A stretch of 64,000 nt of DNA from Rotaria sordida (lineage: Eukaryota; Rotifera; Eurotatoria; Philodinida; Philodinidae), in the NCBI GenBank assembly GCA_905250125.1, contig CAJNOL010000024.1:196859-260858 (forward strand), given 5' to 3'. Below the pieces are notes generated by a model. That model was not told the origin of the DNA, searched no databases, and worked only from the letters and a program-made list of their open reading frames with translations. Each line of letters begins with the position of its first letter. The stretch's first letter is position 1. The position numbers were made by a program, and so were the translations under genes. Positions 23,222 to 34,486 of this stretch are shown piece after piece.

Positions 23222-26200
23222 TTAACAATGTTCAGAAAAATAATTTTCATCTTGACTCATTGTTCGTTGATATGGAGGTCTTGGAGATTGTTTTTCATCT
23301 TGATTATCTTTCTCTGTTTTTTCATCAGATGTTGCTATCAATTCAGTTTGATCTTCAGCTTGATTTTGTCGTGGTATATCAGATGAAAATTGTTTTTCGT
23401 TTGATATTTGTCTTGTTGCATCAGGTAAAATAATAACATCTTCTGTAGGTAAATTAGGCGTATTTATGGTAGCTAATCTTTTTTGTTCACTAAGACGTCT
23501 TTGTAATGATAAACGTCTTTCATCCTGATGAACATCTTCATTATATTCACCATCTTCAGCAATTGATTGTTGAGGTCGAAACAATTCACTCATAACACCA
23601 CCATATGGTGAATAATATGGATTCAAATCCATTCGACGAGATGGATATCGAGTAGGTAGTGAAGGTACTGTATCATATTGTCCAAAGTCTTGTAATTCAT
23701 AAATACTATGAAATGTTGATTGATAATCATATGGACGAGTTGAACGCATACCAGATACGACTGAAGCAGCATCATTAAAACTATTTGGTGCTTCTGAACG
23801 TTTTTCTTCTGTTTGAACAGGTCGTTTAGCATATGATGAACGATGTCGACGAAAAGTTTTACTTATTGATGTTGGAATTGTTTCTATTTGCAACATTGTT
23901 CTTGGTAATGGTATTGTTTTTGTTTCAGGTAATAAAAGTGCCATGGAACCGAGAACTAATGAAAGAACTCCATAAATAAGACGAGGCATCCAATCGTTTA
24001 TTTCACCCTTAAAATTAATGTTTTAATAGACGAAAAATTTCACATGAAGGAGGAGAATGGGTCGACAGTTGGATTCAATGTATATGTGACAGTCAATATG
24101 CTTATTTCTATCAGGACTCATTTTCGGACATTTTGTGTAATAATAGTTTGAAATAGAAGAAATCAAGTTTCTTAAAGAAGTCATTTTCAACAGTTATCGA
24201 CCCTCCCCCCCCCCCCTTCTCCTCCTCTTTTCTTACCACATCTGGAGAAGCAAGTGCAACACCAATTAACCGAAATGTATAACAAATACCAAGTGCTGTA
24301 CATCTTCAAACAAAATAAAAGTCTTATAAATAATGCTTAACTTTATATTTACCTTAAACCCGTTGGAAATATTTCACATGTATAAATAGCTATCACAATA
24401 AATGCAGCACGAGTTGAAAGTTTACCCATGAAATAAACAACAAGCATTGCCGAACGTGTTTGTTCATTATCTTAATATTAATTTTAATAAAAATCAATGA
24501 GAAAAAGAACAATTTACTACCTAATTTAACAGCAACTGAACCAAGTAGACAAACTTCTGCGATAAGAAAAAAACCAAATGTTGGCCATCGTCGACCCCAC
24601 CTAAATAATAAAAATTTATTTAATTTACATTAAAAAAATAAAACATCGTATCGATATATTACAGATAAACCAAAGGAAATGCTATTATAAATGATACAAT
24701 TTGTATAAGATGCGAATAAAAGTAATTGTGAAAAAAATTATCTGTTAAATGTCGTGTTAAATGTGGAGCTTCAAGACTGTATTCTGTTAATGAACTAACA
24801 AGCCTTTAAGAAAAAAGAAATCGAAGAAAAAATTGTTTGTTTGTTTTTTTTTTGTTTTTAAATACAAACCAAAGACCACACATAATAAGTAAATAAATAG
24901 TTACTACAGGTGAACGAAAAAAATCTGTTGGATAAAATGTTGATATTGTTGGATAATAATCATGACCACTTATAACTTTTAATATACGTTGTGATAGATT
25001 AGTTTTTTTTCCTGTTGTTGCTTGTAAATCTACCATATCAAAATCAGGATATTTTGTACCCAATGATTGAATATCCTCTAAATAAAATAAAAAAATTTTT
25101 TTCGTTCTAAAAATGAACATTTTATCGGATTAATAAATAAACAAACGCAATCGAAGTAATGGTTGAAAATCACATTGAATGCCTTTTGAACGTTTACCAC
25201 GAAGAAATTCACGTGCTTCACGAAATACATTTTCAAAAACTATACCATTAATTTCAGATATTCGTTTTAAAGATAATATAGCTGTTACATAATCTTTTTG
25301 TGATGTATACCAAAACATTGATTCTTCCATAAACCTAAATTTACAGATTTTTATGACTAAGAAATGAAATTATCTACTATTGTCTCTCTAAATTAACATC
25401 GTTGTTCTACAACGAAGAAAAAATGTTAGCGCAATCTCTACAGGATTAAAATGTACAACACAATGCAGCTACTGTTGGTAATCACAGGAAGATTGTTTTA
25501 TTCGATATATTTTGGGACACATATCTTCATTATCTTTTTACTTAATCCCCCAGAAAAATAAATAAAGAAGTAATTCATATATGATAACGAGACTTTATTA
25601 ATATATAGTCTTTGATCGAGGTGTTGCTAAGATCAAGGATATGACATCCATGAAGTTGCACTTTCACCCATTTTCTTCTCTTCCCCACATCCCTGACTAA
25701 GGCATCTATCGGAATCTGTGACCGTAAATCAATAAAGTCTGTCGCAATCTAGAATGTGGAAAAGAAGAGTGTTGCTAAGGTGTCTGTAATGGCCTATAAT
25801 GAAGGAGAGGTATAAGAAGAAGAAGCAGAAAGAATACTGTTGCCTTGTAGTTTTGGATGCTGATTATCAATAGATTCATTAGCCCGATATCTTTCCTACA
25901 ACTAATACTAGCTGTAGCTCCGGACAGAAGATCGGCCTGACGCAGAGTTCTTGCACTTATTGCTAAAGTTTCCCGTACACGCCGACTAATCACTTACTAA
26001 TCACGAGGATAAGCGGATGTCACAACTCTCTTAGCGTGCTATTGGACGGATAAATTATTTGCGTGTTTAAATCTTTGTTTTATTTTAAATAACTTTATCA
26101 GTTTAGATTTTCTATTCTATCTTCTTATCAACATACCAATAAAGACTAGCGGTTAGAATCAATGGTACAGAAACAATTGCTTGTAAAATTTTCCAATTTT

Positions 26201-27364
26201 TTATTCCTAATGCAATCCATGGTATAATCAAATCTAGTAAAAATACTACACCTATTAATGATAGAGCATAAATAGCTCGTGTTTGAACTGGAAACTAAAT
26301 AGAATTTTCAAAAAATTTTAAGAGTTATAGAACAAAAATTAATCTGTTACCATTTCCATAACATATGGTAAAGTAATAACATGTACAGCACCAATAGCAA
26401 ATCCAATAAAAAGCATAAAAAATATATAAGAAATATAATCTTCACTTAATAATTGAAATATTGATATAACACATGCTGTCCACATTGAACCTTTAATTAT
26501 TTTAATTAATTTCAAAAAAATGAGAAAAAAAAACAAAATAAAATAATTTACCGAGTAAAATCATTTTTCTTCCACTATGGTCAGCAATATAGCCAAATAT
26601 GAAACCACCCAAAATGAAACCAATTATATACAATATATAAGGTATTTTCACACGTGTTTTATCACATAGAGTATTAAACTAGAAAAAAAGTCGTTCTTGA
26701 AAATATAAAAAATATATATTCAAACGAAAATGAGCAGCTAGTTAATTGATTCCTTTTTCCGGAGCATTTATACTACTACCGTGATGTCATGCATCTAACC
26801 GAAAGAATTTTTCTTTTTGTTTAAAATTTGAGAATGAAAATCCTTACATCAGTAAGTACACTTCGTCCATATTCTTTGCTATAATTATATACTGGTTCAA
26901 CGCTTTGTCTTCCATTAATAGGAATTCTTTCGGTATCGTTATACAAAACTGTGATTATTGTTGTTGTTGTTGTATCCAATTCCGTAGATAATCTATCACT
27001 TATATTTGATTTCTTCGAATCATATGATGTACAATCAATATATTTCGGTGGTAACACTAAATATTTCATTTAGAAAAGAAAATATCAATTAGAAAGCTAT
27101 TTATTTTATTTAATAATTCTTACAAGCAAATGATGGCATTTCTGCCAACCAAGCTCCAATGACACCATAACCCAATGCCAATAATAGATAAGTACGTAAT
27201 TGATATTTACCAAATAAACCTTTATGTGTACTTTTTAGTGCTTTATCTGAATCCCAAGTTTTTTGTGATTTTACATTTGGTAGTGTTTTAGCCATTGGTA
27301 ATGTTGTTGGACTAATTGTTGTAAGAATTGGTTCTAGATAATTTAAACAAGACATATCAGACAT
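23222..27364 (-). CDS. SLC22-type organic ion transporter (MFS)
   Basis: Twelve exons close without a frame error: 27364-27124, 27056-26848, 26678-26552, 26490-26351, 26294-26137, about 25334-25147, 25077-24870, 24803-24663, 24600-24521, 24470-24353, 24303-24237 and 24007-23222; 820 aa. Landmarks: KYQLRTYLLLALGYGVIG (span 1), a large N-glycosylatable extracellular loop with KYIDCTSYDS and several N-x-S/T sites, FNTLCDKTRV, the MFS motif GYIADHSGRK, LLWGRRWPTFGF, CEIFPTGLR and LPETKTIPLP, all SLC22 signatures. The family moves organic cations, carnitine or anions across the plasma membrane; substrate cannot be told. A cytosolic tail of about 220 residues after LPETK, rich in Ser, Arg, Gln and acidic residues, is much longer than usual. 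Intron 5 is about 800 bases. AG lies four bases before the ATG. Confidence 0.88.
25336..26136 (-). other. Large fifth intron of the SLC22 gene
   Basis: About 800 bases where most other introns of this gene are 46-190. The block 25600-26050 is visibly richer in G and C than the exons around it and repeats the word GTGTTGCTAAG (about 25620 and 25770). It may be a decayed mobile element; no transposase or terminal repeat was recognised. Confidence 0.4.
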
Positions 27365-29082
27365 TGGTCTGATGGTTTTTTCTCAATAATACAGTGAATG
27401 ACAGACTTATTGTTTGTTTGTATTAGTCAATTATTTATATGCAAAAGTACAAGCTTTTACTAACCATTTTCCCATTCAAACTCAGTAAAACTGGTTTTGT
27501 TCTGACGAACATAACGACCATCGGGTCGCAAAAAGCTAGCAGAATAATTTCTACGATATTGAGGGTCGGTTGTCATCTTAGATCTATTTTCGTCTAGTTT
27601 GTTGATAGATATATATATAGAAATAATGGGAAGAAAAAATGTGTAGATTAATATGTGATTAAGTAAGTTATTATTTGGATTTTGTAAACGAATATTTTTA
27701 TATGAATACTAAAGGATAAAGAACGACAATGCCTGATTGCGTTTTTGACTATATTCGATAAGAGAGACAAATAAAGACATGTTATAATTATGAATGATAC
27801 CTTCGAATAGAGAAAAATTTTTTTTGCGTTCTTTCCTTACTTTTTTTTCCTTTCATATATGTATTTTTTGGCAAAAAAAAAGACATATGCCCAAAGAATG
27901 TTGATAGTCAATTAAGTAAAAGAAATTATTCACGGACATATATGCTATCGTGGATGTAAAGAGTCATAAAAAAATAATACTTCAATTTATTAATAAAGAA
28001 CGAGAAAAAGACAAACAATTGTATACAATAGAAAATATTGATGGCTGTAAAAAACTAAAGAAATCGAAATAATTTACTGATCACCTACGTTCGTTAGCCA
28101 TATCATCTTGATGGTTAACTATCATTCTGTATCGTCGTATAAGAATAAAAACAAAAATAGTTGTTATTCTAATAGATTCTTTTTTTGTATCGTTATAATC
28201 TCATTAAATATCAGCAAGAAGAAAAAACATAAATTTGGGCGATAGTGTAGGATGTATAGGTCTATTATTTTTCGAGTTGTTTGGCGCACATAAGAAAAAA
28301 AATTAAATACCCTCTTTGTCCTATCATAGATATCATTGAAAGTAAATATAACGATGACGTTTGTCAGAAAAGAGATTAAATCATTCTTGTATCTATATAT
28401 ATATTGATCGATGGTTCTTTAGATGAAGAGTTTTACTACATAACTTTTAAATTTATGAAATATTTGTTTAGTACTTTCTAAAAATAGTGATTAGATTTTT
28501 TTTTTGTCTCATATTGTATTTTTCTGTTTTTCTATACTTTGTCGTTCGTCACCTTTGATTTTACACATTTACCCATCAAAATATACATGCGTTAGTGTAC
28601 TTTTATTATTGTCCTTTTTCCCCTTGAAAATCAAACTTACTTGTTTATCCTTTGCAAATAATATGTCAGTGTAAAAATGACAAAAATATTCTAAAGAAGC
28701 GAAAAAAACTAAATGATTATGCTGTAGGCATGTAACTAATTTTAGATTTCACGGCTTGTTATTTAGACAGCTCAAAAGAAATAAGAAAAACGTACATACC
28801 TCATAGTGATGTTCTTTCTTTTCGTTTTTTGCTATCTCATTTTTTTGTCTTTTTCACTATCAATCACCATTCCATCAAATGTTTAAGTTTCATTTACATT
28901 TATCTATGCATCAGCTCTTGTTTTTTTTTTGACTCATTCTGTTTTTTTTTCATACATACACATGTAACGAATATGCCATAAATAATGGCACCATTTGTTT
29001 TTATACTTGTGTCTTCTTATTCAAGTTGCATCGAGTTTAAATTTTTATTGAAAGATTCTTTTTGTCAATTCTCTATAAAATA
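27365..29082. other. Upstream region of SLC22 gene
   Basis: A coding-looking block lies at 27465-27576 on the minus strand (MTTDPQYRRNYSASFLRPDG, then a donor-like AATG/GTTAGT), and it starts directly after CTAAG. Joined to the first called SLC22 exon at its ACCA-ATG border it does not keep frame, so it is left out of the model; it may be a short upstream reading frame or an alternative first exon. The remainder to 29082 is AT-rich with nothing recognised. Confidence 0.4.
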
Positions 29083-29905
29083 ATATTGAGTGTCTGAGGA
29101 AGCATGGTCCTCTCGTAATAGTGTCAATTACTTTCTTAATTTTGATCAATCGAACTTAAACTTTCTATTAAAAGATTCTACATTCGATTCTTTATTAACC
29201 TTCTAAAAAAAAGATTATTTAATCGAAAATTAACAAGAAAGATTGTGAACTTGAAATAGTATTTTGTTGAAAATTCAGAAAAAATTTAATCTTCAATATT
29301 GAATGAATTATTTTTTATTATTAACGATTAGTAAATTAGCATTTTTCTATTTAATGGAACAACCTAAGACACATGTCGACAGATATGTTATCTACGGAGG
29401 TCAATGAAGTTCCCCGTAAGTAATATCACATTGATGTTCTTGTTCGAGATAGTATTTCAAAAATATTTTATTCCAAACTACGCTCATATTACATTAAAAT
29501 AAAGTTAAAAACATTCTGTTTCTTGACAGATAGAACGATCTCAACAGGTACCTTGAACCAGAACATCAATTGAATATTACCTATGGAGAAGTTCATTGAC
29601 TTTTGTAGATACCAATCTATCAGCATGTATCTTAGATTGTTTCATTAACTAGAAAAATGTCCATTCACTAATTGTTAATAATCAAAAATAATTCATTAGA
29701 TATCGATGACCAAATTTCCAAGAGAATAATAATTCAGGTTCGTGCTCTTTCTCGTTCATCTTAGATTTAACAATTTCTTATGGAAATTTATAAACAACCA
29801 AATGTCGAATCTTTTGATAGAAAATTTAAGCTCGACTGATCAAAATGAAGAAAATAATTGACAAAATCCTGAGAGATCCATTTCTCCTTTGAGCACTCAA
29901 TATAT
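29083..29905. repeat. Large foldback palindrome C
   Basis: An imperfect inverted repeat of about 820 bp. Matching stations, left arm against the reverse complement of the right arm, are ATATTGAGTG at both tips (29083 and 29903), TTTTGATCAATCGAACTTAAA near 29140 against the complement near 29840, ATGAATTATTTTT near 29305 against 29695, and TTGATGTTCT near 29435 against the complement near 29555. The arms are about 380 bases. No coding frame was found. An imperfect direct repeat of part of the left arm also lies just outside it near 29030. Confidence 0.75.
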
Positions 29906-30530
29906 ATTCCAATAAACGAATGTAATCGTGCTAAATTTTGAATACTTGATAAAAATGTTGAAACTATAACAATTTATTCAAATCTCTCAAAATATTATTT
30001 TTCCATAAAATTTTGGGCAACATATTTTTACTATCTGAAATAGATTAAATCTTACGTTGATGTATTTTCAGTTGATAGTTTGGATGAATTCACTTGAAAT
30101 ATTATTCATATATGAAGAATATGTTTTTAATAATAAACTTTAATTTAATGAAACTTCAATAAGACATAATTATAAAATACAAATGGTTAGTGTTTTGTCC
30201 AGATATTCTCTTTCAAAGGAGCAATTAAAACGTTTAGAAAAGCGAACATTAACTTTTGAATGCACAGACACTTAGTATGTGACACAATAAGCATAAATTC
30301 TGGGAAAGCGAATCTGGTCTTCGGAAGGATGTTGCTCCCTCTCCTTCCCATGTTGGATAAAGCGCTGGAAATAATGCTATTATTTCTAACGTATTGATTA
30401 TTATCAATCAATTGAACATACCTATCATTTTCTTACATCGAACGTTAAATACTATTATAATTATTTAAAACGATAAAATGTGAACTAACTGTTTTTCTTT
30501 TAGTATTATATAATCGATGATAAAATAAGA
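29906..30530. other. Spacer between foldback elements C and D
   Basis: About 620 bases. A minus-strand frame at 30187-30411 shows no family resemblance. Nothing else recognised. Confidence 0.4.
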
Positions 30531-31888
30531 CTACAAGTGTATGAATATTACAATCTTTTTTGGTTTGAGTAAGATCTAACAGGAGTTATGAAGTTTACGA
30601 AAGCCGATTTTTCCTTCTTATTTGATACCAGTGGAAAAAGTAATTTTCATCAAGTCCTCTACTCTAACAATACCCTCTCTGGGATAATTTTTTTCATGAA
30701 AACTTGTTCACTGGGTCTATCGGATGAGGCATTTTTCTTTTAGAAGAAATATCGTTTTCCTCAAGTTGAAGGCTCCACGTTGTGTGTGAAGATAAATTCC
30801 AGCATACCATGAAAAATAGAAGTTTTATGAAATGTTAAATTATACACTTGAGCATCATTGGTTTTCAATGAAATTTTCTATGTAAAAGTGCTTACCGACC
30901 AGATATATTATCTCCAAATTACAAGCCAATTGAACACTGTGTTGAAGAAATATTTAAAAAAACTAATCAGTGTCGTAATTTTGATATAGATTAGAACATG
31001 AAAAAATCACTGAAATAGAATTAAAATTTGTTTTTCCTTACCAAGTTATAACAGATCATTTTGTTATCAGCAGTACATAGAACTAGGACATATGAATTAA
31101 GTACGACATTAAAATTAAAAGCATCTGTTGTAATTCGGTAAGAAAAAACAAATTTTAATTCAATTTCAATAATTTTTGCATGCTCTAATTTATATCAAAA
31201 TTACGACATCGATTAATTTTTTTTTAATATTTCTTCAGCAGTGTCCAATTATTTTATAACTTTGTAGGTAGGTACTTGTACATACAAAATTTCATTGCAA
31301 ACTAATGCTGCTAAAGCGTATAATTTAATGTTTCACACAACCTCTATTTTGTGAAACTGATGTATATCTTCGAAGAAAATAGTGAGTATAAGTTTTATGT
31401 CGAAGTTTTGTGGCTCTGTCTCCCTATTTCAGACCTTAGCGTAACCAGGATTAAAGGAAGGCGTTGAATGGCATTATTAACCAGCTGAGAATGTTTGAGA
31501 ACATTCTTCTTGAAGCTTAAATATCTGGAATATGTTTTTCAATATTTTAAATAATACAGTTTACTGATTTTTGCATACACATTTTAGCTTCAATGAGCCT
31601 ACGCTAACGAGCTTTTTCATAGCATGCTAGACTTCACCCATAGCTACATCGTGGAACCCCTAACTTAAGGAAAACGATGGTTACTCTAAAAGAAAAATAT
31701 ATTATCCCATAGAACCAAACTCAGCGAACAAAATTTTCCTAGAAGACATCGTAAAAGTACGGAACTTGGTAAGATTTACTTTTTTCACTGGTATCCAATA
31801 AGCAGGAAAAATCGATTGTTGAAAATCTCATAACTCTTGTTAGATCTTATTCAAGCCAAAAGATATTGTAATATTCAGATACTTGTAG
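30531..31888. repeat. Giant foldback palindrome D
   Basis: An imperfect palindrome of about 1.36 kb. The tips pair as CTACAAGTGTATGAATATTA (30531) with the reverse complement of the sequence ending at 31888. Further pairs are AAGATCTAACAGGAGTTATG near 30570 with 31830, GATACCAGTGGAAAAAGTAA near 30625 with 31780, TTCTTTTAGA near 30735 with 31695, TGTTAAATTATAC near 30833 with 31325, and ATTTAAAAAAACTAATC near 30950 with 31210. The inner axis is near 31095. The right arm carries about 230 extra bases (about 31420-31650), so the outer halves are off-centre: either an insertion there or a deletion on the left. Confidence 0.78.
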
Positions 31889-33325
31889 GTGCCCTCTACA
31901 AACAGGCCAAAGAGCAAGGACGCATAAGAACCATTCTTTTGGACCATATTCAATTTTCCTCTATTCATAATTTATTTAATGCAGAATTTCATGACGAATC
32001 ATTTGGTAACAAAAGAAAGCAATTTCTAAAGGGTTCAGATCTAAGTTTGTATCATCAATGCATAACTCATACATTGAAAGATGGATCGTATAAATTTTCT
32101 CATACTAAGACATTTTCAAATGAAAACCATCTCAATTGATTATCCATCCTGTTGTTTTGCTCTGAAGAAAATTTCAGTTCGAATGGTCTAAGTATTGCTG
32201 AGTAATAATGTAAATATTGTTCTTCAATCAATATGAAGATCATATAGTTAAATGATTATTTCTGTTCACTATTTTCTTAATGTCTCGAGAAAGGAAAAAA
32301 ATAAAATGAGTTTTTAATTGATTCTGAAAGCTTGCAAGGAAGCGCTACAAAATCAGATATTTTTCTATTTTTTTAGAAGTAGTCTTTGTGAAATAATACG
32401 ACTTAAATTTCGTTTCGACACAAGTTCTTCACTGGTCTTTAATAGATTTTGATTGAAAAAATTAGTTACTGAGGCAAAACGAATAACATATTTGGAATCA
32501 GTAGTTTTTCGACGAACTTTTCTTTTTCTCGAAAAAATTTCACCGAAGTCCCGCTCAAGGTCCAATCAAAAGATGAACTTAATTAGAAAATCATTTAATC
32601 ATTGGAAAACAACTTCCGAGCTTATAAAACATTACTACGAGGCATAACAACAAATAACTAACTCATAAAAATGGTGTTGACATTAGATTCATCTTTTGAC
32701 TGGATCTAGAGCGGGGCCTTAGTTGAATTTTTTCGAGAAAAAAAAGTTCATCGAAAAACTTCGAAACACGTTTAAGTCGACTCAGTTTTTCATGTTCATT
32801 CCAGGTATGTTATTCGTTGTGCATCAGTACCTACTTCTATCTGATTTTTTATTCCTTCCTATGACCTTTCAAAATTAATTAAAAACTCATGTTATTTTTT
32901 TTCTTTCGCAAGATATTAAGAAAATAGTGAAGAGAAATAATAATATAACTATATGTTCTTCATACTCATTTAGAACAATATTTACATTATTATGCAGCAG
33001 TATTTCAACTATTCGAGCTGAAATTTTTTCAAGACAAAGATTGATTGATATAGTTTTCATTTGTAACTGTCTTAGTAGGAGAAAATTCATACGATCCATC
33101 TTTCCATTTATGAATTATATATTTATAGTACAAACCTGAGTATCAATTATTTGAGCAAAAGCAGGTATGGATCCTTCAGAAGTCGCTTTATTTTGTTACC
33201 AAACGTTTCGTCATGAAATTCTGCACTAGGTAAACTATATGTAGAAAGAAAAAGAATATGTCCCAAAAATAATCCTAATGCATCTCCGTCCTTTGAGGGC
33301 ATATTGCAGTAGCATACATCCACTT
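31878..33325. repeat. Giant foldback palindrome E with protein-like arms
   Basis: A second imperfect palindrome of about 1.45 kb, axis near 32600, abutting D. Pairs include GCAGAATTTCATGACGAA at 31982 with its complement near 33229, AAAGATGGATCGTAT near 32080 with 33110, TAATGTAAATATTGTTCT near 32207 with 32980, and TCATCTTTTGA near 32690 with the complement near 32570. The left arm on the plus strand and the right arm on the minus strand encode related peptides: NAEFHDESFGNKRKQFLKGS and SAEFHDETFGNKIKRLLKDP, then KDGSYKFSHTKTFSNEN and KDGSYEFSPTKTVTNEN. This preserved similarity suggests the arms derive from a protein-coding sequence, but no known family was recognised and both copies contain stops. 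Confidence 0.75.
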
Positions 33326-33825
33326 CCTTAAATCACTTATCGACTTCTATTATTTCAACTACTTTTATTTAATCGCAAAAAAAAATGTTTTGTCGTGTAT
33401 ATATATATATATATGCAAAAGAAAAGACAAAAAAAAATCGAAACTATTAAACATAAAATACACGAGAGAAGATATATGTATATGTCTGCATGTGTATTAC
33501 TATTAGTAACTTTTTTGTTTATCTGCGCACAACAATCGCACCACCTTTTAGGAGAAAGAAAAAAAAACACGCACACACAAGAATACAAAAGCATAATACA
33601 CAATTTATAGCAGACAGACAAAAAAAAAACCAAACGTTTTTGATATATAGAAAAGATAATTATAATTGCATACAAACAAATCGAGAAGTTTATAAACCAG
33701 CACCAAGAATTTGTATATACATGAAAATGAAAAAAAAGAACCAATCAAGAAACATCTAAATGAGATAAATAAATAAAAAACAATTAAAATTTTCAATTAA
33801 TTTAAAATAAAAAATAAAAACTTAC
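33326..33825. other. Spacer between palindrome E and akirin
   Basis: Low-complexity sequence: a (TA)n run near 33400-33412, A-rich tracts and an ACACAC patch near 33570. The missing last akirin exon would be expected here or beyond the palindromes, but no convincing candidate was found. Confidence 0.4.
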
Positions 33826-34486
33826 AAGAGAATTGTAATTCAGAAAATCTTCGTGTAAGTTGATCTTGTGTAAATCGAACAAAGCCTTCATATTGTTCTA
33901 GAAAAAACCAAACAGAAAAATTTTCTTTTTTTATTGAAAATTAAAATTTCACCATTAAGTTTATATGATAAAATTCGATCATATTCTTCACGAATTTTTT
34001 CTTCACGTTCTTTTAATAATCGTGCACATATCATATTAACTTGTTTAAGTGTTAAAAGATGTTGATGATTTGTTGATGAACGACATTCATTTAAATTATT
34101 ATTATTATTATTATCATCATCATCATTTAAATCTGATGATGTTGATATTTTTAATTGATGACGTCGTTGAAGACGACGAACTTCTTCTTTAATTCGATTT
34201 AATAAAACATCTAAAGAAAAATTAAATACATATTAATCAAAATAATTATGTTTTTTATTTTCCATTAACCTGTAGTTACAATTGGTTGAATATCAGGAAA
34301 TACTGTTGTTGTTTCATTTGTCATTGTTGGTGATGATGAAACAACTGTCATTGGGAAACAACGACGACGACGTTTTGATGATGGTAAAGATGTTCGAGAT
34401 TCAAATGAGTTATTATTATTATTATTATTATTAGGAGAATCTCTATCATGTTCAAATGAACGTTTTAATGTCATACATGAAGCCAT
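33826..34486 (-). CDS. AKIRIN: Akirin (nuclear regulator), frame broken, last exon not found
   Basis: Akirins are small nuclear proteins that bridge transcription factors and SWI/SNF remodelling in immunity and development. Exons: 34486-34270, 34211-33953 and 33897-33826. Landmarks: [14 protein letters not shown] start, SSKRRRRC nuclear signal, [67 protein letters not shown]. The third exon ends at a good donor with one base left over, so a short final exon (family ending SYVS or similar) must lie downstream and was not identified. As printed, exon 2 has one base too many near 34198-34203: joined to exon 1 it reads DVLLKSN-stop rather than DVLLNRIK. An assembly indel in an A run is the simplest cause; an alternative acceptor at the AAAG near 34179 would restore frame but drop conserved residues. 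Confidence 0.85.

Noticed and set aside
29083..33325. One single 4.2-kb palindrome instead of three
   Set aside because: Pairing axes are separate (about 29495, 31095 and 32600) and no arm of one element pairs with another; they are adjacent but independent structures.
33355..33744. 129-codon minus-strand frame rich in Phe, Cys and Ile
   Set aside because: Translation of (TA)n, poly-A/T and CA-rich tracts; the hydrophobicity is a composition artefact.
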